A stretch of 64,000 bases of DNA from the NCBI RefSeq assembly GCF_014692525.1, contig NZ_JACNYL010000002.1, positions 1,054,001-1,118,000 on the forward strand. Direction: 5' to 3'. The DNA comes from Sphingobacterium chuzhouense. Lineage in GTDB: Bacteria > Bacteroidota > Bacteroidia > Sphingobacteriales > Sphingobacteriaceae. The position numbers and the translations under genes were made by a program. This document shows positions 16,206 through 25,682 of the stretch, piece after piece; positions within the stretch are counted from its first letter, which is position 1, and every line of letters starts with the position of its first letter. The notes beneath the pieces were generated by a model. That model did no database searches. It saw only the letters and a list, made by a program, of their open reading frames with translations, and had not been told where the DNA came from.

Positions 16206-18140
16206 TTAGGGCGCAACTAAATCATTATGGATCATACGGTTGTTATACTGTTGAATAAAGGCTTTCAAGCTACGACCAAGACTATCTGCAATTTGGGGTT
16301 TCGTTTCTAACAAATCGTGTTGTTCCAAACGATCTTCTTTCAAGTTGAACAAGGAAAGAGGCTTTTCCCCATTATGTGTCATAAAATAATCGTCTTGAAA
16401 GAAACTAAATGTTCCGGCGAAATTATTAAGCGAAAAATTATTTCTATCTGCAGAAAAAGCATCAAAACCAAACGCAAAATAGGGCTTATCATAACCAAGA
16501 TAGTTCATTACGGTAGGCATAATATCGATTTGCTGTATCAATTTATCAGAAATCCCCCGCAAGTTTTCATCATTTGGATGATAGAAGATAATTGGGATCG
16601 CCACACTATTTGCAGATGTTTTATATTCCGGCAAATGACTTACCGTTGCATGGTCGGCACAGATAACAAACAAGGTATTTTTGAACCAGGATGATTTAGA
16701 CGCGGTTTCAAAAAATCGACGCAATGCATAATCCGTATACCCGATAGGCTCTTGTACAGGAAGAGGCCCTTTGGGAAATTTACCTTCGTATTGAGCAGGC
16801 ACCTTAAAAGGATGATGAGAGGATAAAGAAAAGAAGCTGGTAAAAAACGGTTGGCGGAGATTGTCTAGTTCCTTCGCCATAAACTGCATAAAAGGCTCGT
16901 CCCAAATTCCCCACATGCCATCAAAATCTTTATCATTATTATACTCATTCTTTCCAAAATAATGTCGAACTCCCGCCAGTTGCATATATGCTGAAAACCC
17001 CATACTTCCATTGGGAGCTCCATGAAAGAATGCTGTTTCATATCCCTCGTCTCCCAATAACTTCGCCATACTCGTCGTTTTATTTCCAGAATAGATAGAT
17101 AATACAAAGGGTTCGCCTATCGATGGTATCCCAGTAATAATGGACGGTAGCGCATCAATGGATTTTCGTCCATTTGCAAACGATCTGGAAAATGTATAGG
17201 ATTCTGCAATCAGCGAATCTAGGAACGGTGTATATCCTTTATAATTCCCATGCTGTATATCTTTATTTAGGGCACCGACATGTTCTTTTGCAAAACTCTC
17301 CAAAATCAAGATGACGACATTCATTTTCCTAAAGTCAGACGTATCGTTCGGTTCATGAATAACAGGATAAACCTGCTGCAGTTCTTCTTCTGTATAAAAA
17401 TGAACCTCTTCCAACTGAACAGCTTTCAACGTTTTTAAAATACTAAAAGGTGTATTCAGGACAATATTCATCTCCTCTGGATTACGTACGTAATCGCCTG
17501 CATTGCTCAATGTGATTGGCCGCGTGCTATGCGCCCAACCACCGCGTACTCCTCCTATAAACAGGAAAGCGACCAATAAAAACAATACAGCCTGCGCAGT
17601 ATAAAAAGCAAAAGAAAGTTTCTTCGGACGATACACGATAACAATACGGGCGATAGCCCGTACCACAAAAACCAGCGCAATAAATAACAGGACTAATCCC
17701 CAATATCCCCACACAAAATCGAAAGCCAGCTTCCCGAGATTCTCTTCGTTGGCAAATTGGCTAAATACCGTGCCCGTTGTTCTTTTTAAGGTAAATGGAT
17801 AATAGGCATAATCAATCAGATTCAGCGCCACACCGAAGCTATTCGTAATAATAAATACCCACTGGGCTACTTTTTGATAAAAACGTCCATATTTAAATGG
17901 TAACGGCATCCCCTGCATCAAGATATACACGATATTCAGATACAGCAACGCGACTACGTCAAATTTTATCCCCCCCCATAACATACGAAGAAAATCGCCT
18001 GTTCCCACATTAGGGAAGAGTGCAATATTATACGCATAAAATCCTACACGCAATAGCGTATATAAAGATAGTAAAAGAAAAAATTGAATAGCTAATAACC
18101 AAAAGGTATTGACTAAGTTATAAGATAACCTATATTTCAT
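16206..18140 (-). CDS. LtaS-like membrane sulfatase-fold phosphotransferase
   Basis: The 644-residue protein has five N-terminal membrane segments (within about residues 10-200) and a large extracytoplasmic alkaline-phosphatase/sulfatase domain. It carries VVILILESFAKEHVG (metal-binding Glu), GRKSIDALPS with the probable nucleophile Ser327 (Thr in staphylococcal LtaS), FFSLSSHHPF and CADHATVSH (metal ligands). Relatives transfer phosphoglycerol or phosphoethanolamine from phospholipid head groups to envelope glycans or lipids. A Gram-negative bacterium has no lipoteichoic acid, so the acceptor may be an outer-membrane glycan, lipid A or a glycolipid. It is a single gene, divergent from valS. 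Confidence 0.88.
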   Translation of the reverse strand: MKYRLSYNLVNTFWLLAIQFFLLLSLYTLLRVGFYAYNIALFPNVGTGDFLRMLWGGIKFDVVALLYLNIVYILMQGMPLPFKYGRFYQKVAQWVFIITNSFGVALNLIDYAYYPFTLKRTTGTVFSQFANEENLGKLAFDFVWGYWGLVLLFIALVFVVRAIARIVIVYRPKKLSFAFYTAQAVLFLLVAFLFIGGVRGGWAHSTRPITLSNAGDYVRNPEEMNIVLNTPFSILKTLKAVQLEEVHFYTEEELQQVYPVIHEPNDTSDFRKMNVVILILESFAKEHVGALNKDIQHGNYKGYTPFLDSLIAESYTFSRSFANGRKSIDALPSIITGIPSIGEPFVLSIYSGNKTTSMAKLLGDEGYETAFFHGAPNGSMGFSAYMQLAGVRHYFGKNEYNNDKDFDGMWGIWDEPFMQFMAKELDNLRQPFFTSFFSLSSHHPFKVPAQYEGKFPKGPLPVQEPIGYTDYALRRFFETASKSSWFKNTLFVICADHATVSHLPEYKTSANSVAIPIIFYHPNDENLRGISDKLIQQIDIMPTVMNYLGYDKPYFAFGFDAFSADRNNFSLNNFAGTFSFFQDDYFMTHNGEKPLSLFNLKEDRLEQHDLLETKPQIADSLGRSLKAFIQQYNNRMIHNDLVAP

Positions 18141-18359
18141 TCGTAAATAATTTGTTCTTCAACTGACTCATGGGAACTCAATTTTCATTGCTTCTTTTGT
18201 TAAACGTTACCATGGAGGTTTCATCAGACAAAGCGAAAAGAGAAAGTTAACATGAAATTAACCGCAAATTTACAGAATATTATACATTAAAAGGTTATTC
18301 GTACAATTGCTGCTAATTCCGTATTTTTGCGTCTCGATTTTTTTGAACGATTTACAATA

Positions 18360-20978
18360 ATGAGCATAGCAAAAACTTATAACCCAAAAGAAGCAGAAGA
18401 AAAGTGGTATTCCTACTGGATGGAGAATGGCTTTTTCCGTTCTACACCTGATGAACGTGAACCGTACACGATTGTGATGCCGCCACCGAATGTCACCGGT
18501 GTTTTGCATATGGGCCATATGTTGAATAATACCATCCAAGATGTATTAATCCGTCGTGCGCGTATGCAAGGAAAGAACGCTTGTTGGGTACCGGGAACCG
18601 ATCATGCTTCTATCGCTACGGAAGCTAAGGTTGTCGCTATGCTTAAAGAACAAGGCATCGATAAGAAATCGTTGAGCCGCGAGGACTTTCTTAAACATGC
18701 TTGGGAATGGAAAGAAAAGTACGGTGGCATCATCTTAAAGCAATTGGAGAAACTGGGTGCATCCTGCGATTGGGAACGCACGAAATTTACGATGGATCCG
18801 GATTTATCGGAAGCCGTTATCGATACCTTCATTAAATTCTATAAAGACGGTTATATCTACCGCGGCGTGCGTATGGTGAACTGGGATCCCCAGGGAAAAA
18901 CCGCACTTTCGGATGAAGAGGTTATTCGTAAAGAGGTCAATCAGAAACTATATTATGTTCGCTACCAAATAAAAGATAGCGATGAATACATTATTATCGC
19001 GACTACACGTCCCGAAACAATCATGGCGGATACGGCTATCTGTATCAATCCCCATGATGAACGCTATAAGCATCTCCAAGGGAGAACAATCCTTGTTCCT
19101 TTAGTAAATCGCGAAATTCCCATTATCCAGGACGAATACGTTGAAATGGAATTTGGTACGGGCTGTCTAAAAGTTACTCCCGCACACGATTTGAATGACT
19201 ATGAGTTAGGACAGAAACATAACCTTCCGGTTATCGATATTTTGAACGATGATGGAACGCTGAATGAAAAGGCGCAAATACTTGTTGGCGAAGACCGCTT
19301 TACCGCCCGCAAGAGCGTGGTTAAAATGTTGGAAGAAGCCGGTCAGATTGAGAAAATAGAGGACTACAAATCACAAGTAGGTTTTTCTGAGCGTACAGAC
19401 GCGGCAATAGAGCCTAAACTTTCGATGCAATGGTTCTGCAAAATGGATGAGTTGGCCAAACCTGCTTTGGAGTATGTAGAAAATGGTACGATAAAACTGA
19501 TTCCCGAAAAATTCTTTGCTTCTTACAAGCACTGGATGGAAAATGTAAAAGACTGGTGTATCTCCCGTCAATTATGGTGGGGGCAGCGGATCCCCGCTTG
19601 GTATAATGAAAACAATGAGTGGGTAGTCGCCAAAACAGAAGCAGAAGCTCTACAGGAGTTCGAGGCGCAAGGAAAATCTGTAAACGGCATTCGTCAAGAA
19701 GATGATGTTTTGGACACCTGGTTTTCATCGGGTTTATGGCCTATGTCTGTATTTGATGGGGTACGTCATCCGGAAAACGAAGATTTCAAGTATTATTACC
19801 CGACCAATGATTTGGTAACCGCACCGGAGATTCTATTTTTCTGGGTGGCACGTATGATCATTATGGGACATGACTATACCCAAAAGCCTCCATTCCGTCA
19901 TGTATATCTTACAGGAATAGTCCGTGATAAATTAGGTCGTAAAATGTCCAAATCGTTAGGTAATTCGCCCGATCCTATCGAATTGATGGAGCAATATGGC
20001 ACTGATGGGGTACGTGTAGGTATGCTACTCTCTTCTCCTGCAGGTAATGACCTCATGTTTGATGTAGCTTACTGCGAACAGGGCAGGAACTTTGCCAATA
20101 AAATCTGGAACGCTTTCCGTTTGGTAAAAGGTTGGGAAAGTATAGATGCACCGGCTACCGCCGCACAAAAAACGGCAGCACAATGGTTCGAAAACCGTTT
20201 CAACCAAGCGGTGGCAGAAATTGATGAACATTTCGCGAATTATCGTCTTTCCGATGCCTTGATGGCGACATATAAATTGATTTGGGATGATTTCTGCGCG
20301 TGGTACCTGGAATTGGTCAAACCAGCCTATCAAGCTCCTATTGAAAATGAAACATTGGAAACTGTTAAAGTTTTTTTCCAAAAAGTTTTAACATTGGCAC
20401 ATCCATTTATGCCGTTCCTAACAGAGGAATTATGGCATGACGAACTGTTCGGAACACGCGACGCCAAAGATTGCGTAATCGTGGCCCAATATCCTACCGT
20501 ACAAGCTTACGATGAGCAGATCATCAAAGAGTTTACCATCGTACAGCAAATTATTTCGGAGGTACGCAATGTGCGAAATTCCAAGGGTATGTCACCTAAA
20601 ACGTCCCTCCCGCTCGCTATTAATGCGACAGACATTGATTTTACAACATATCAGGATAGCATCATCAAATTGGCCAATATCTCGGAACTGACCTTCGTGC
20701 AGGAGAAAGTAACAGGTGCATTGAGTTTTCTCGCCGGAAAGAGTGAGTGTTATGTCAAACTAGATACGGAAAATATAGATATAGAAGCGGAACGTGAACG
20801 CATCACAAAAGAAATAGCCTATCTGCAAGGGTTCTTAGTTTCCGTAGACAAAAAGTTATCCAACGAGCGTTTTGTACAAAATGCTAAACCGGAAATTGTG
20901 GAAAACGAACGGAACAAAAAAGTGGACGCCGAAGCAAAGATTAAGATTTTGGAAGAAAGTTTAGTTAGTTTGGGATGA
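18360..20978 (+). CDS. valS: Valyl-tRNA synthetase
   Basis: An 872-residue class I synthetase. The HIGH motif appears as HMGH at residues 50-53 after PPPNVTGVL, and the KMSKS loop near residue 528 (RKMSKSLGN). The CP1 editing region follows the first Rossmann half, and a C-terminal coiled coil (about 805-870, rich in Glu and Lys) ends the protein, as usual for ValRS. It charges tRNA-Val in the cytosol. The ATG at 18360 was chosen over an upstream TTG because the protein then starts at the conserved KTYNPKEAEEKW. Its last bases overlap the next start codon (ATGA). Confidence 0.97.
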   Translation: MSIAKTYNPKEAEEKWYSYWMENGFFRSTPDEREPYTIVMPPPNVTGVLHMGHMLNNTIQDVLIRRARMQGKNACWVPGTDHASIATEAKVVAMLKEQGIDKKSLSREDFLKHAWEWKEKYGGIILKQLEKLGASCDWERTKFTMDPDLSEAVIDTFIKFYKDGYIYRGVRMVNWDPQGKTALSDEEVIRKEVNQKLYYVRYQIKDSDEYIIIATTRPETIMADTAICINPHDERYKHLQGRTILVPLVNREIPIIQDEYVEMEFGTGCLKVTPAHDLNDYELGQKHNLPVIDILNDDGTLNEKAQILVGEDRFTARKSVVKMLEEAGQIEKIEDYKSQVGFSERTDAAIEPKLSMQWFCKMDELAKPALEYVENGTIKLIPEKFFASYKHWMENVKDWCISRQLWWGQRIPAWYNENNEWVVAKTEAEALQEFEAQGKSVNGIRQEDDVLDTWFSSGLWPMSVFDGVRHPENEDFKYYYPTNDLVTAPEILFFWVARMIIMGHDYTQKPPFRHVYLTGIVRDKLGRKMSKSLGNSPDPIELMEQYGTDGVRVGMLLSSPAGNDLMFDVAYCEQGRNFANKIWNAFRLVKGWESIDAPATAAQKTAAQWFENRFNQAVAEIDEHFANYRLSDALMATYKLIWDDFCAWYLELVKPAYQAPIENETLETVKVFFQKVLTLAHPFMPFLTEELWHDELFGTRDAKDCVIVAQYPTVQAYDEQIIKEFTIVQQIISEVRNVRNSKGMSPKTSLPLAINATDIDFTTYQDSIIKLANISELTFVQEKVTGALSFLAGKSECYVKLDTENIDIEAERERITKEIAYLQGFLVSVDKKLSNERFVQNAKPEIVENERNKKVDAEAKIKILEESLVSLG

Positions 20979-21388
20979 AAACACATACAACAAACTACGT
21001 TAATACTTTCATCGCCGTAGCGGAAGATACGAAAGTAGCTTGTGGAACTATACCGCCTTCAAGAGGCGATAAAAAGACGGTTGCGGAAATTCAGTATGAA
21101 CTATTAGCAAAAAACCCTTATAAATTTACCTCCGATGACGTCTTGTTCCAAGTATTTGCAGATAGAAACGATTTAACCGAAACAGAATATGAACAGGCGC
21201 GTGAACAATTTTTTTCGAAAGGGCAGCCTTGCTTCCGCGCCTCTCCCCTAACCAAGACATATGGTTTTGGTATACATTGTGATGACCAAGGTAAAATGGC
21301 TACTTATGGTATGGAAACGCCCGAATACCAAAAGTTGATTGCCGACAAGCATTTAAAGCATGTCAAAGCCATGAAATCAAGCAAATAG
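20975..21388 (+). CDS. DUF6157-family protein of unknown function
   Basis: A 137-residue soluble protein with the features I associate with DUF6157: an N-terminal NYVNTFIAVAEDT, central CGTIPPSRGDKKTVAE, and a C-terminal CFRASPLTKTYGFGIH segment. No catalytic motif is assigned to the family as far as I know. Its ATG overlaps the valS stop (ATGA), so it is probably translationally coupled to valS. This may reflect position rather than a shared role, since members occur in many contexts. No signal or membrane segment is present, so it should be cytosolic. Confidence 0.8.
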   Translation: MKTHTTNYVNTFIAVAEDTKVACGTIPPSRGDKKTVAEIQYELLAKNPYKFTSDDVLFQVFADRNDLTETEYEQAREQFFSKGQPCFRASPLTKTYGFGIHCDDQGKMATYGMETPEYQKLIADKHLKHVKAMKSSK

Positions 21389-21434
21389 AAAACCAAATCC
21401 CGTCCCTGCTGTTATTTTAGTAAAACACGTTATT

Positions 21435-22187
21435 ATGTCGTATACTATATTTAAACAGCTTCATCAGGAAAATCAGCTATTGGTACTAGGAAATGTGTGG
21501 GATGCACAAAGTGCAAAAATAGCACAAGATGCAGGCTTTAAAGCACTAGGAAGTTCCAGCCATGCTATTGCAAATCTTTTGGGCTACGAAGACGGCGAAC
21601 AGATATCGGTAGACGAATTGCTTTTTATGGTAGAACGAATTGTGAAAGCGGTTGATATTCCGGTATCGGTGGACTTTGAAGCGGGCTACTCCGATGATCC
21701 GGATACTGTTGCTAAGCATGTTCAACAGTTGGCTGATCTAGGTGTCATAGGAATTAATCTGGAAGATGGTGAAGTCATTAACGGCGAACGAAAGCTGCAG
21801 GATGCCTTATTATTGGCGAATAAAATTAAAGCGATCAAAGCCACAACATCCGAAATGTTTATCAATGCTCGCGCTGATACATACACAACAAAACATCCCC
21901 AAGCCCTCGAAGAATCTATTAAGCGAGCGACTTTGTATGAAGAAGCCGGTGCTGACGGACTCTTTATTCCACTCGTGGAAACAAAAGAAGATATTCAAAA
22001 AATAGTTTCGTCTACCCAACTTCCACTCAATATTTTCCTAACTGATAATCTGCCTGATTTATCAACATTAAATCAGTGGGGAGTAAGACGGCTGAGTCAT
22101 GGAGCGAAAATCTATGAATGGTTGGTTGAAAAGAATAAAGACGTATTTCAGTATTTTGTAAATGATCCTAGGCTTCCAAAATCGTAA
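21435..22187 (+). CDS. Isocitrate lyase/PEP mutase superfamily protein
   Basis: A 250-residue TIM-barrel protein of the ICL/PEP-mutase superfamily. Visible features are LVLGNVWDAQSAK at the start, VDFEAGYSDDP (metal-binding Asp/Glu region), GINLEDGE and MFINARADTY. The KKCGH loop of true isocitrate and methylisocitrate lyases is absent, so it belongs to the broader uncharacterised branch that includes oxaloacetate decarboxylase and phosphonate-related enzymes. It sits 46 bp behind the DUF6157 gene and may share its transcript. A terminator follows. Confidence 0.85.
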   Translation: MSYTIFKQLHQENQLLVLGNVWDAQSAKIAQDAGFKALGSSSHAIANLLGYEDGEQISVDELLFMVERIVKAVDIPVSVDFEAGYSDDPDTVAKHVQQLADLGVIGINLEDGEVINGERKLQDALLLANKIKAIKATTSEMFINARADTYTTKHPQALEESIKRATLYEEAGADGLFIPLVETKEDIQKIVSSTQLPLNIFLTDNLPDLSTLNQWGVRRLSHGAKIYEWLVEKNKDVFQYFVNDPRLPKS

Positions 22188-22206
22188 GCTGGATCATGAG
22201 AAAACC

Positions 22207-22240
22207 ATAAAACAGGGACGGAAGGTCCCTGTTTTATTTT
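22207..22240. terminator. Terminator shared by convergent genes
   Basis: A perfect 13-bp stem (22207-22219 with 22225-22237; core AACAGGGAC/GTCCCTGTT) with a 5-base loop is followed by TTTTATTTTAT on the plus strand and has an A/T-rich flank on the other. It overlaps the stop codon of the convergent TPR gene. Confidence 0.85.
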
Positions 22241-22947
22241 ATACTATCCAATAACTTTTTCGCTTTCTCGTAAATTTTGGCCGAAGGATCAATGTTAGAC
22301 AATCTTTCCTTTGCTTGTTCCGTTTGTCCTAACTCCACCAAAGCAATTCCCAAATAGTAATTAGCTTCTTGCTGGAAAACGGATTCACCTTCCGCGATTG
22401 GCAACAAAGACATCTGGGCGTCATCAAATTTCTTTTCTCCTATCAAGCTAAGTCCAAGATAAAATTGATATTGCAGAATTGTATTATCCGCACGGTGTAG
22501 CTGCATCAAAATCCGTGTACTTTTTTGGTAGTCCTTGTCATTAAAAGCCTTCACCGCATCCTCGTATTGATCTGCTTCGTTATTTTGACTTCCCCGTACA
22601 ATTTCTGAACGCATTTCCGGCAACTCATATAATGCCTTATCTGACGGGAAAAAGACAAACTTCACCACGATAAGGATACAAGCAGCAGCAATCAGCGGTG
22701 TAAGCCATTGTTTCCATGATATAACCTTTCCAGTCCGGTGTTTTGTTTCTGCTTCCGTAAGATTTGCGCGTAAAGCTTCCTCTTCAGATGAAAGTCTACG
22801 GGTAAGGAGATCCGTCATTTCTATCTGCCGCTTTACCGCATTCCGAAATTCGTTATCACTTTCATAAAGTGTATCAAATAGTTCCTTATCTTCAGCTGAT
22901 AAGACCTTGTCAATATAATCCTGAATAAGTTCGTCTTTGGGTTTCAT
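22234..22947 (-). CDS. Membrane TPR protein, candidate anti-sigma factor
   Basis: The 237-residue protein has a cytosolic-type helical N-terminus (1-80, starting MKPKDELIQDYIDKVLSAED), one membrane segment (81-100, WLTPLIAAACILIVVKFVFF) and a C-terminal TPR region (about 130-235) predicted to face the periplasm. This layout is that of single-pass anti-sigma factors, though I see no zinc-binding HxxxCxxC motif. Its start overlaps the stop of the ECF sigma gene (ATGA), so the two are translated together. I infer that the N-terminus holds the sigma factor and the TPR part receives a periplasmic signal. Confidence 0.7.
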   Translation of the reverse strand: MKPKDELIQDYIDKVLSAEDKELFDTLYESDNEFRNAVKRQIEMTDLLTRRLSSEEEALRANLTEAETKHRTGKVISWKQWLTPLIAAACILIVVKFVFFPSDKALYELPEMRSEIVRGSQNNEADQYEDAVKAFNDKDYQKSTRILMQLHRADNTILQYQFYLGLSLIGEKKFDDAQMSLLPIAEGESVFQQEANYYLGIALVELGQTEQAKERLSNIDPSAKIYEKAKKLLDSIK

Positions 22948-23513
22948 CTATTATTAGCTTTAAAAAAAGGATGAGCTTTAACTTTTTCACCCAGTTTTGC
23001 CATACATTCACTTTTCTTCTTCCGAAGATATGCATACGTCAGCCCGAGAGACGCTGCAATCTTTTCTTGATTCTTAGATACCATACAACGTTTAATGATT
23101 TCCTGACATCTTTCACCCAATGTATCTAATACTTCCATCAATATATTTTCCTTTTCAACCAATGCCATGTGTTCTAGATAAGTCGTTTGTGAATCGTCTT
23201 CAATATCAAATACATAGCTCTCCGTATTTGTTACCTCTTTATTTTTTCTTTTTTTCAATTCGTTTAGCCATTTTCTTTTGCAGACTAGGAGTAGAAACGC
23301 TTCAAAAGTAGTTGTCAATTGAAAATCTTTATATTTCGCCATGTGGTAAATATCGACTAATGACTCCTGTAATATATCAAAGCCATCGTCATCACTTCCA
23401 CTGTTGCGACGGATCATTATCACTACTTTATCGGCAAATTTTCGATAAATATGCTGTATCCCTTCCCCATTATTTTGGAGCAGAAATTGAATATATTTTT
23501 GATCGCTATGCAT
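22944..23513 (-). CDS. ECF-type RNA polymerase sigma factor
   Basis: A 189-residue sigma-70 family protein. Region 2 (about 20-95) has the DDGFDILQESLVDIYHMAK core and FEAFLLLVCKRKWLNELKKRKN, matching sigma-2.3/2.4. Region 4 (about 120-180) has the helix-turn-helix EKIAASLGLTYAYLRKKKSECM. Regions 1.1 and 3 are absent, as in ECF factors. It is coupled to the downstream TPR membrane protein and divergent from the PKD and CHAT genes, so the four may form one signalling unit. Its target promoters are unknown; the 174-bp divergent spacer is the obvious first place to look. Confidence 0.88.
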   Translation of the reverse strand: MHSDQKYIQFLLQNNGEGIQHIYRKFADKVVIMIRRNSGSDDDGFDILQESLVDIYHMAKYKDFQLTTTFEAFLLLVCKRKWLNELKKRKNKEVTNTESYVFDIEDDSQTTYLEHMALVEKENILMEVLDTLGERCQEIIKRCMVSKNQEKIAASLGLTYAYLRKKKSECMAKLGEKVKAHPFFKANNR

Positions 23514-23617
23514 TAACTGGTCAGTATTTTTACATTAGAATAAATTGCTTTTAATGACAATTAAAAACGTAACGTAAGTAGTTGCATCTTTTATATCAAT
23601 AAAATTTACATCTCGTT

Positions 23618-23651
23618 TTTGTTAAGTTTATAACAAATAAAGCTATTTTTG
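23618..23651 (+). promoter_or_regulatory. Bacteroidota-type promoter for the PKD-CHAT genes
   Basis: TTTG at 23618-23621 and TATTTTTG (TAnnTTTG) at 23644-23651 are separated by 22 bp, close to the usual -33/-7 spacing. This would start transcription about 30 bp before the ATG at 23688. It looks like a housekeeping-sigma promoter rather than an ECF one. Confidence 0.5.
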
Positions 23652-23687
23652 AAAATAATACAAAAGAATTTTACCAATTGGTAAGTT

Positions 23688-25682
23688 ATGAAAAGAAAAC
23701 TCTACTACCTGTTTTTGGCTTTTTATTGCCATATTGCTTTGGGTCAGGATACTTTGGTGGTTAGACAAGATACGTTTCCATCATCCATCCAAACAGAATA
23801 TCTTTCCAATAGCATCAAGTTTACCCCCGTTATACGGCCGTTGGTTCCAATTCCGGGAGGTCGGCAAGCTTACTATACTTATCTGTGGGATTTTGGAGAT
23901 GGGCAATTCAGTACGCAAGAGTCACCGGAACATCAATATGAAGAACCCGGGGAATATGATGTTTCTCTTTACATTGTTAACAACTACGACAATGGCCCAC
24001 GTCCTAAAAAACCTAAAACGAAAGTGAAGGTAGAGTCCAAGCTAGCACGTATAGATAAACTTCCGAATACATTCGAACGAAATTTTTTCAAATCGAATGA
24101 GGTTTTTCAACTGTTTAAAAATGCTAATGCAGTACCTGGCGAAGATATGTCGTTGATCGTCGGTGTGAAACCGAGTACTCCTAAGGGAAAAATCCTGGTA
24201 CTGACCAACGAAAAGCTTATCAATCCGAATGGTTTTGTTGTCGCCAATCAAAGCCGCTACCATAACGAGAATATTCATCCTATCGAGCGCAAAAAGGAAT
24301 TGGAATCGCTCTGGGCAAATGTAACACATACGTCTATAACACAAAGCGGCAGTCCCGATTATGGGATCCGTGAGGAGTTAAACTTCTCAGGTAACGAAGC
24401 CTCACGATTTTTTAACAGTCTGCTGGATGAATATAACACGGTTACGCAATATGAAATCGAGGGCAATGCGGGCGATACACAGTTTTCTCTTATCAATCTG
24501 GATATTACGCCGGAAATGCTTGCAGATACGAATGCGATTATCACGGTTACCGGAATATATTTTGCAGAGGGAGGGAATCCGGTTATCCATAAACTCGATG
24601 TCCCGATCATCAAATCACATGACCCCAATAAAATGTCAGTAAGACCTGCGCTAATGGATTATCGTTTACAGTTTAAAAAGAAGACATTGACTTATAAAGT
24701 ACAATTTCAGAACGATGGCGAAGGCGATGCGAAGAATATCCGCTTGGAGATGTTCTTTCCCAGTCAAGTGGATGTAAACACTTTTAAGCTACTCAACCTC
24801 TATCCAAAATGCGACACCTGTTTAACCGATCAAGAACTGGGATGTTATACGTATCAGATTAAGGATGACGATAAAATCATTTTCCATTTTCGTGGGATTG
24901 CGTTACCCGGAACAGCGTCCCCGACGATTACAGATCAGGATAGTACCAAGGGATTTATCCGTTTTACGTTGAAATCGCACAAGAAATTACAAAATAAATC
25001 GCTTCCGAGCTATACCAATATCTACTTTGACAAAAATGATCCGATTCGCACCAATACATCAACTGCCCGTTTCCGACCGGGATTATCCCCGATTGTCACA
25101 TTAGGACTAAATACTCCCGCCAAACATCCTAATGACGAAATCGGAAAGTTAACAAAGGGGTTGACCATTGGCGTGGGGCTCGCACCTATCGCTCCTTACA
25201 AGAAACCTTATTGGCAAGTAGAATTATTTGCGAGCACGTTTGGCATCGACTACGCTGCTTCATTTTCTGACAGAAAAGGGGAAATACAGTTACCCAACGA
25301 GAGAGGAGATTTAACCTACTACGGATACAATAGTATAGATAGTGCCACTACAAAAAAATATCTCAGCCTGCAGATGCCTGTACAGATCCGTTACAATATC
25401 AGCCGCTATATATCGGCGGGTGTAGGTGCGTTAGTCAAGACGAACGTCAATTTGCAAAACGATCAACAAGTGACCTATCATCTAATAAACGCAAACGGGA
25501 TACAAAGAGCACATACAGTGGACATACCAACGGAGAAAGAGAAAATGTCTCCTTTATTGTTCTCGCCTCTAGTAGACCTCAACATAGGGAGAGTATACCT
25601 CGGCCCTGCATTCGGTGTCCGCTACCATTTTGACAAAACCTACAAGAGTAACCTTAATTTCTATTTGATGTGGCGATTGTAA
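23688..25682 (+). CDS. PKD-domain outer-membrane protein with C-terminal beta-barrel
   Basis: The 664-residue protein has a signal peptide (cleaved after LGQ, about residue 20), then a PKD domain (about 50-112) with the signature YLWDFGDG. A central Bacteroidota surface module follows (about 300-455), with the SHDPNK motif and YTNIYFDKNDPI near its end. The last 190 residues look like a small beta-barrel (YLSLQMPVQIRYNI, VYLGPAFGVRYHF, LNFYLMWRL). It is probably an outer-membrane protein with a sensing or adhesive extracellular part. The CHAT gene starts inside its last codons. Divergent to it are an ECF sigma and an anti-sigma candidate. No enzyme motif is visible. Confidence 0.75.
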   Translation: MKRKLYYLFLAFYCHIALGQDTLVVRQDTFPSSIQTEYLSNSIKFTPVIRPLVPIPGGRQAYYTYLWDFGDGQFSTQESPEHQYEEPGEYDVSLYIVNNYDNGPRPKKPKTKVKVESKLARIDKLPNTFERNFFKSNEVFQLFKNANAVPGEDMSLIVGVKPSTPKGKILVLTNEKLINPNGFVVANQSRYHNENIHPIERKKELESLWANVTHTSITQSGSPDYGIREELNFSGNEASRFFNSLLDEYNTVTQYEIEGNAGDTQFSLINLDITPEMLADTNAIITVTGIYFAEGGNPVIHKLDVPIIKSHDPNKMSVRPALMDYRLQFKKKTLTYKVQFQNDGEGDAKNIRLEMFFPSQVDVNTFKLLNLYPKCDTCLTDQELGCYTYQIKDDDKIIFHFRGIALPGTASPTITDQDSTKGFIRFTLKSHKKLQNKSLPSYTNIYFDKNDPIRTNTSTARFRPGLSPIVTLGLNTPAKHPNDEIGKLTKGLTIGVGLAPIAPYKKPYWQVELFASTFGIDYAASFSDRKGEIQLPNERGDLTYYGYNSIDSATTKKYLSLQMPVQIRYNISRYISAGVGALVKTNVNLQNDQQVTYHLINANGIQRAHTVDIPTEKEKMSPLLFSPLVDLNIGRVYLGPAFGVRYHFDKTYKSNLNFYLMWRL

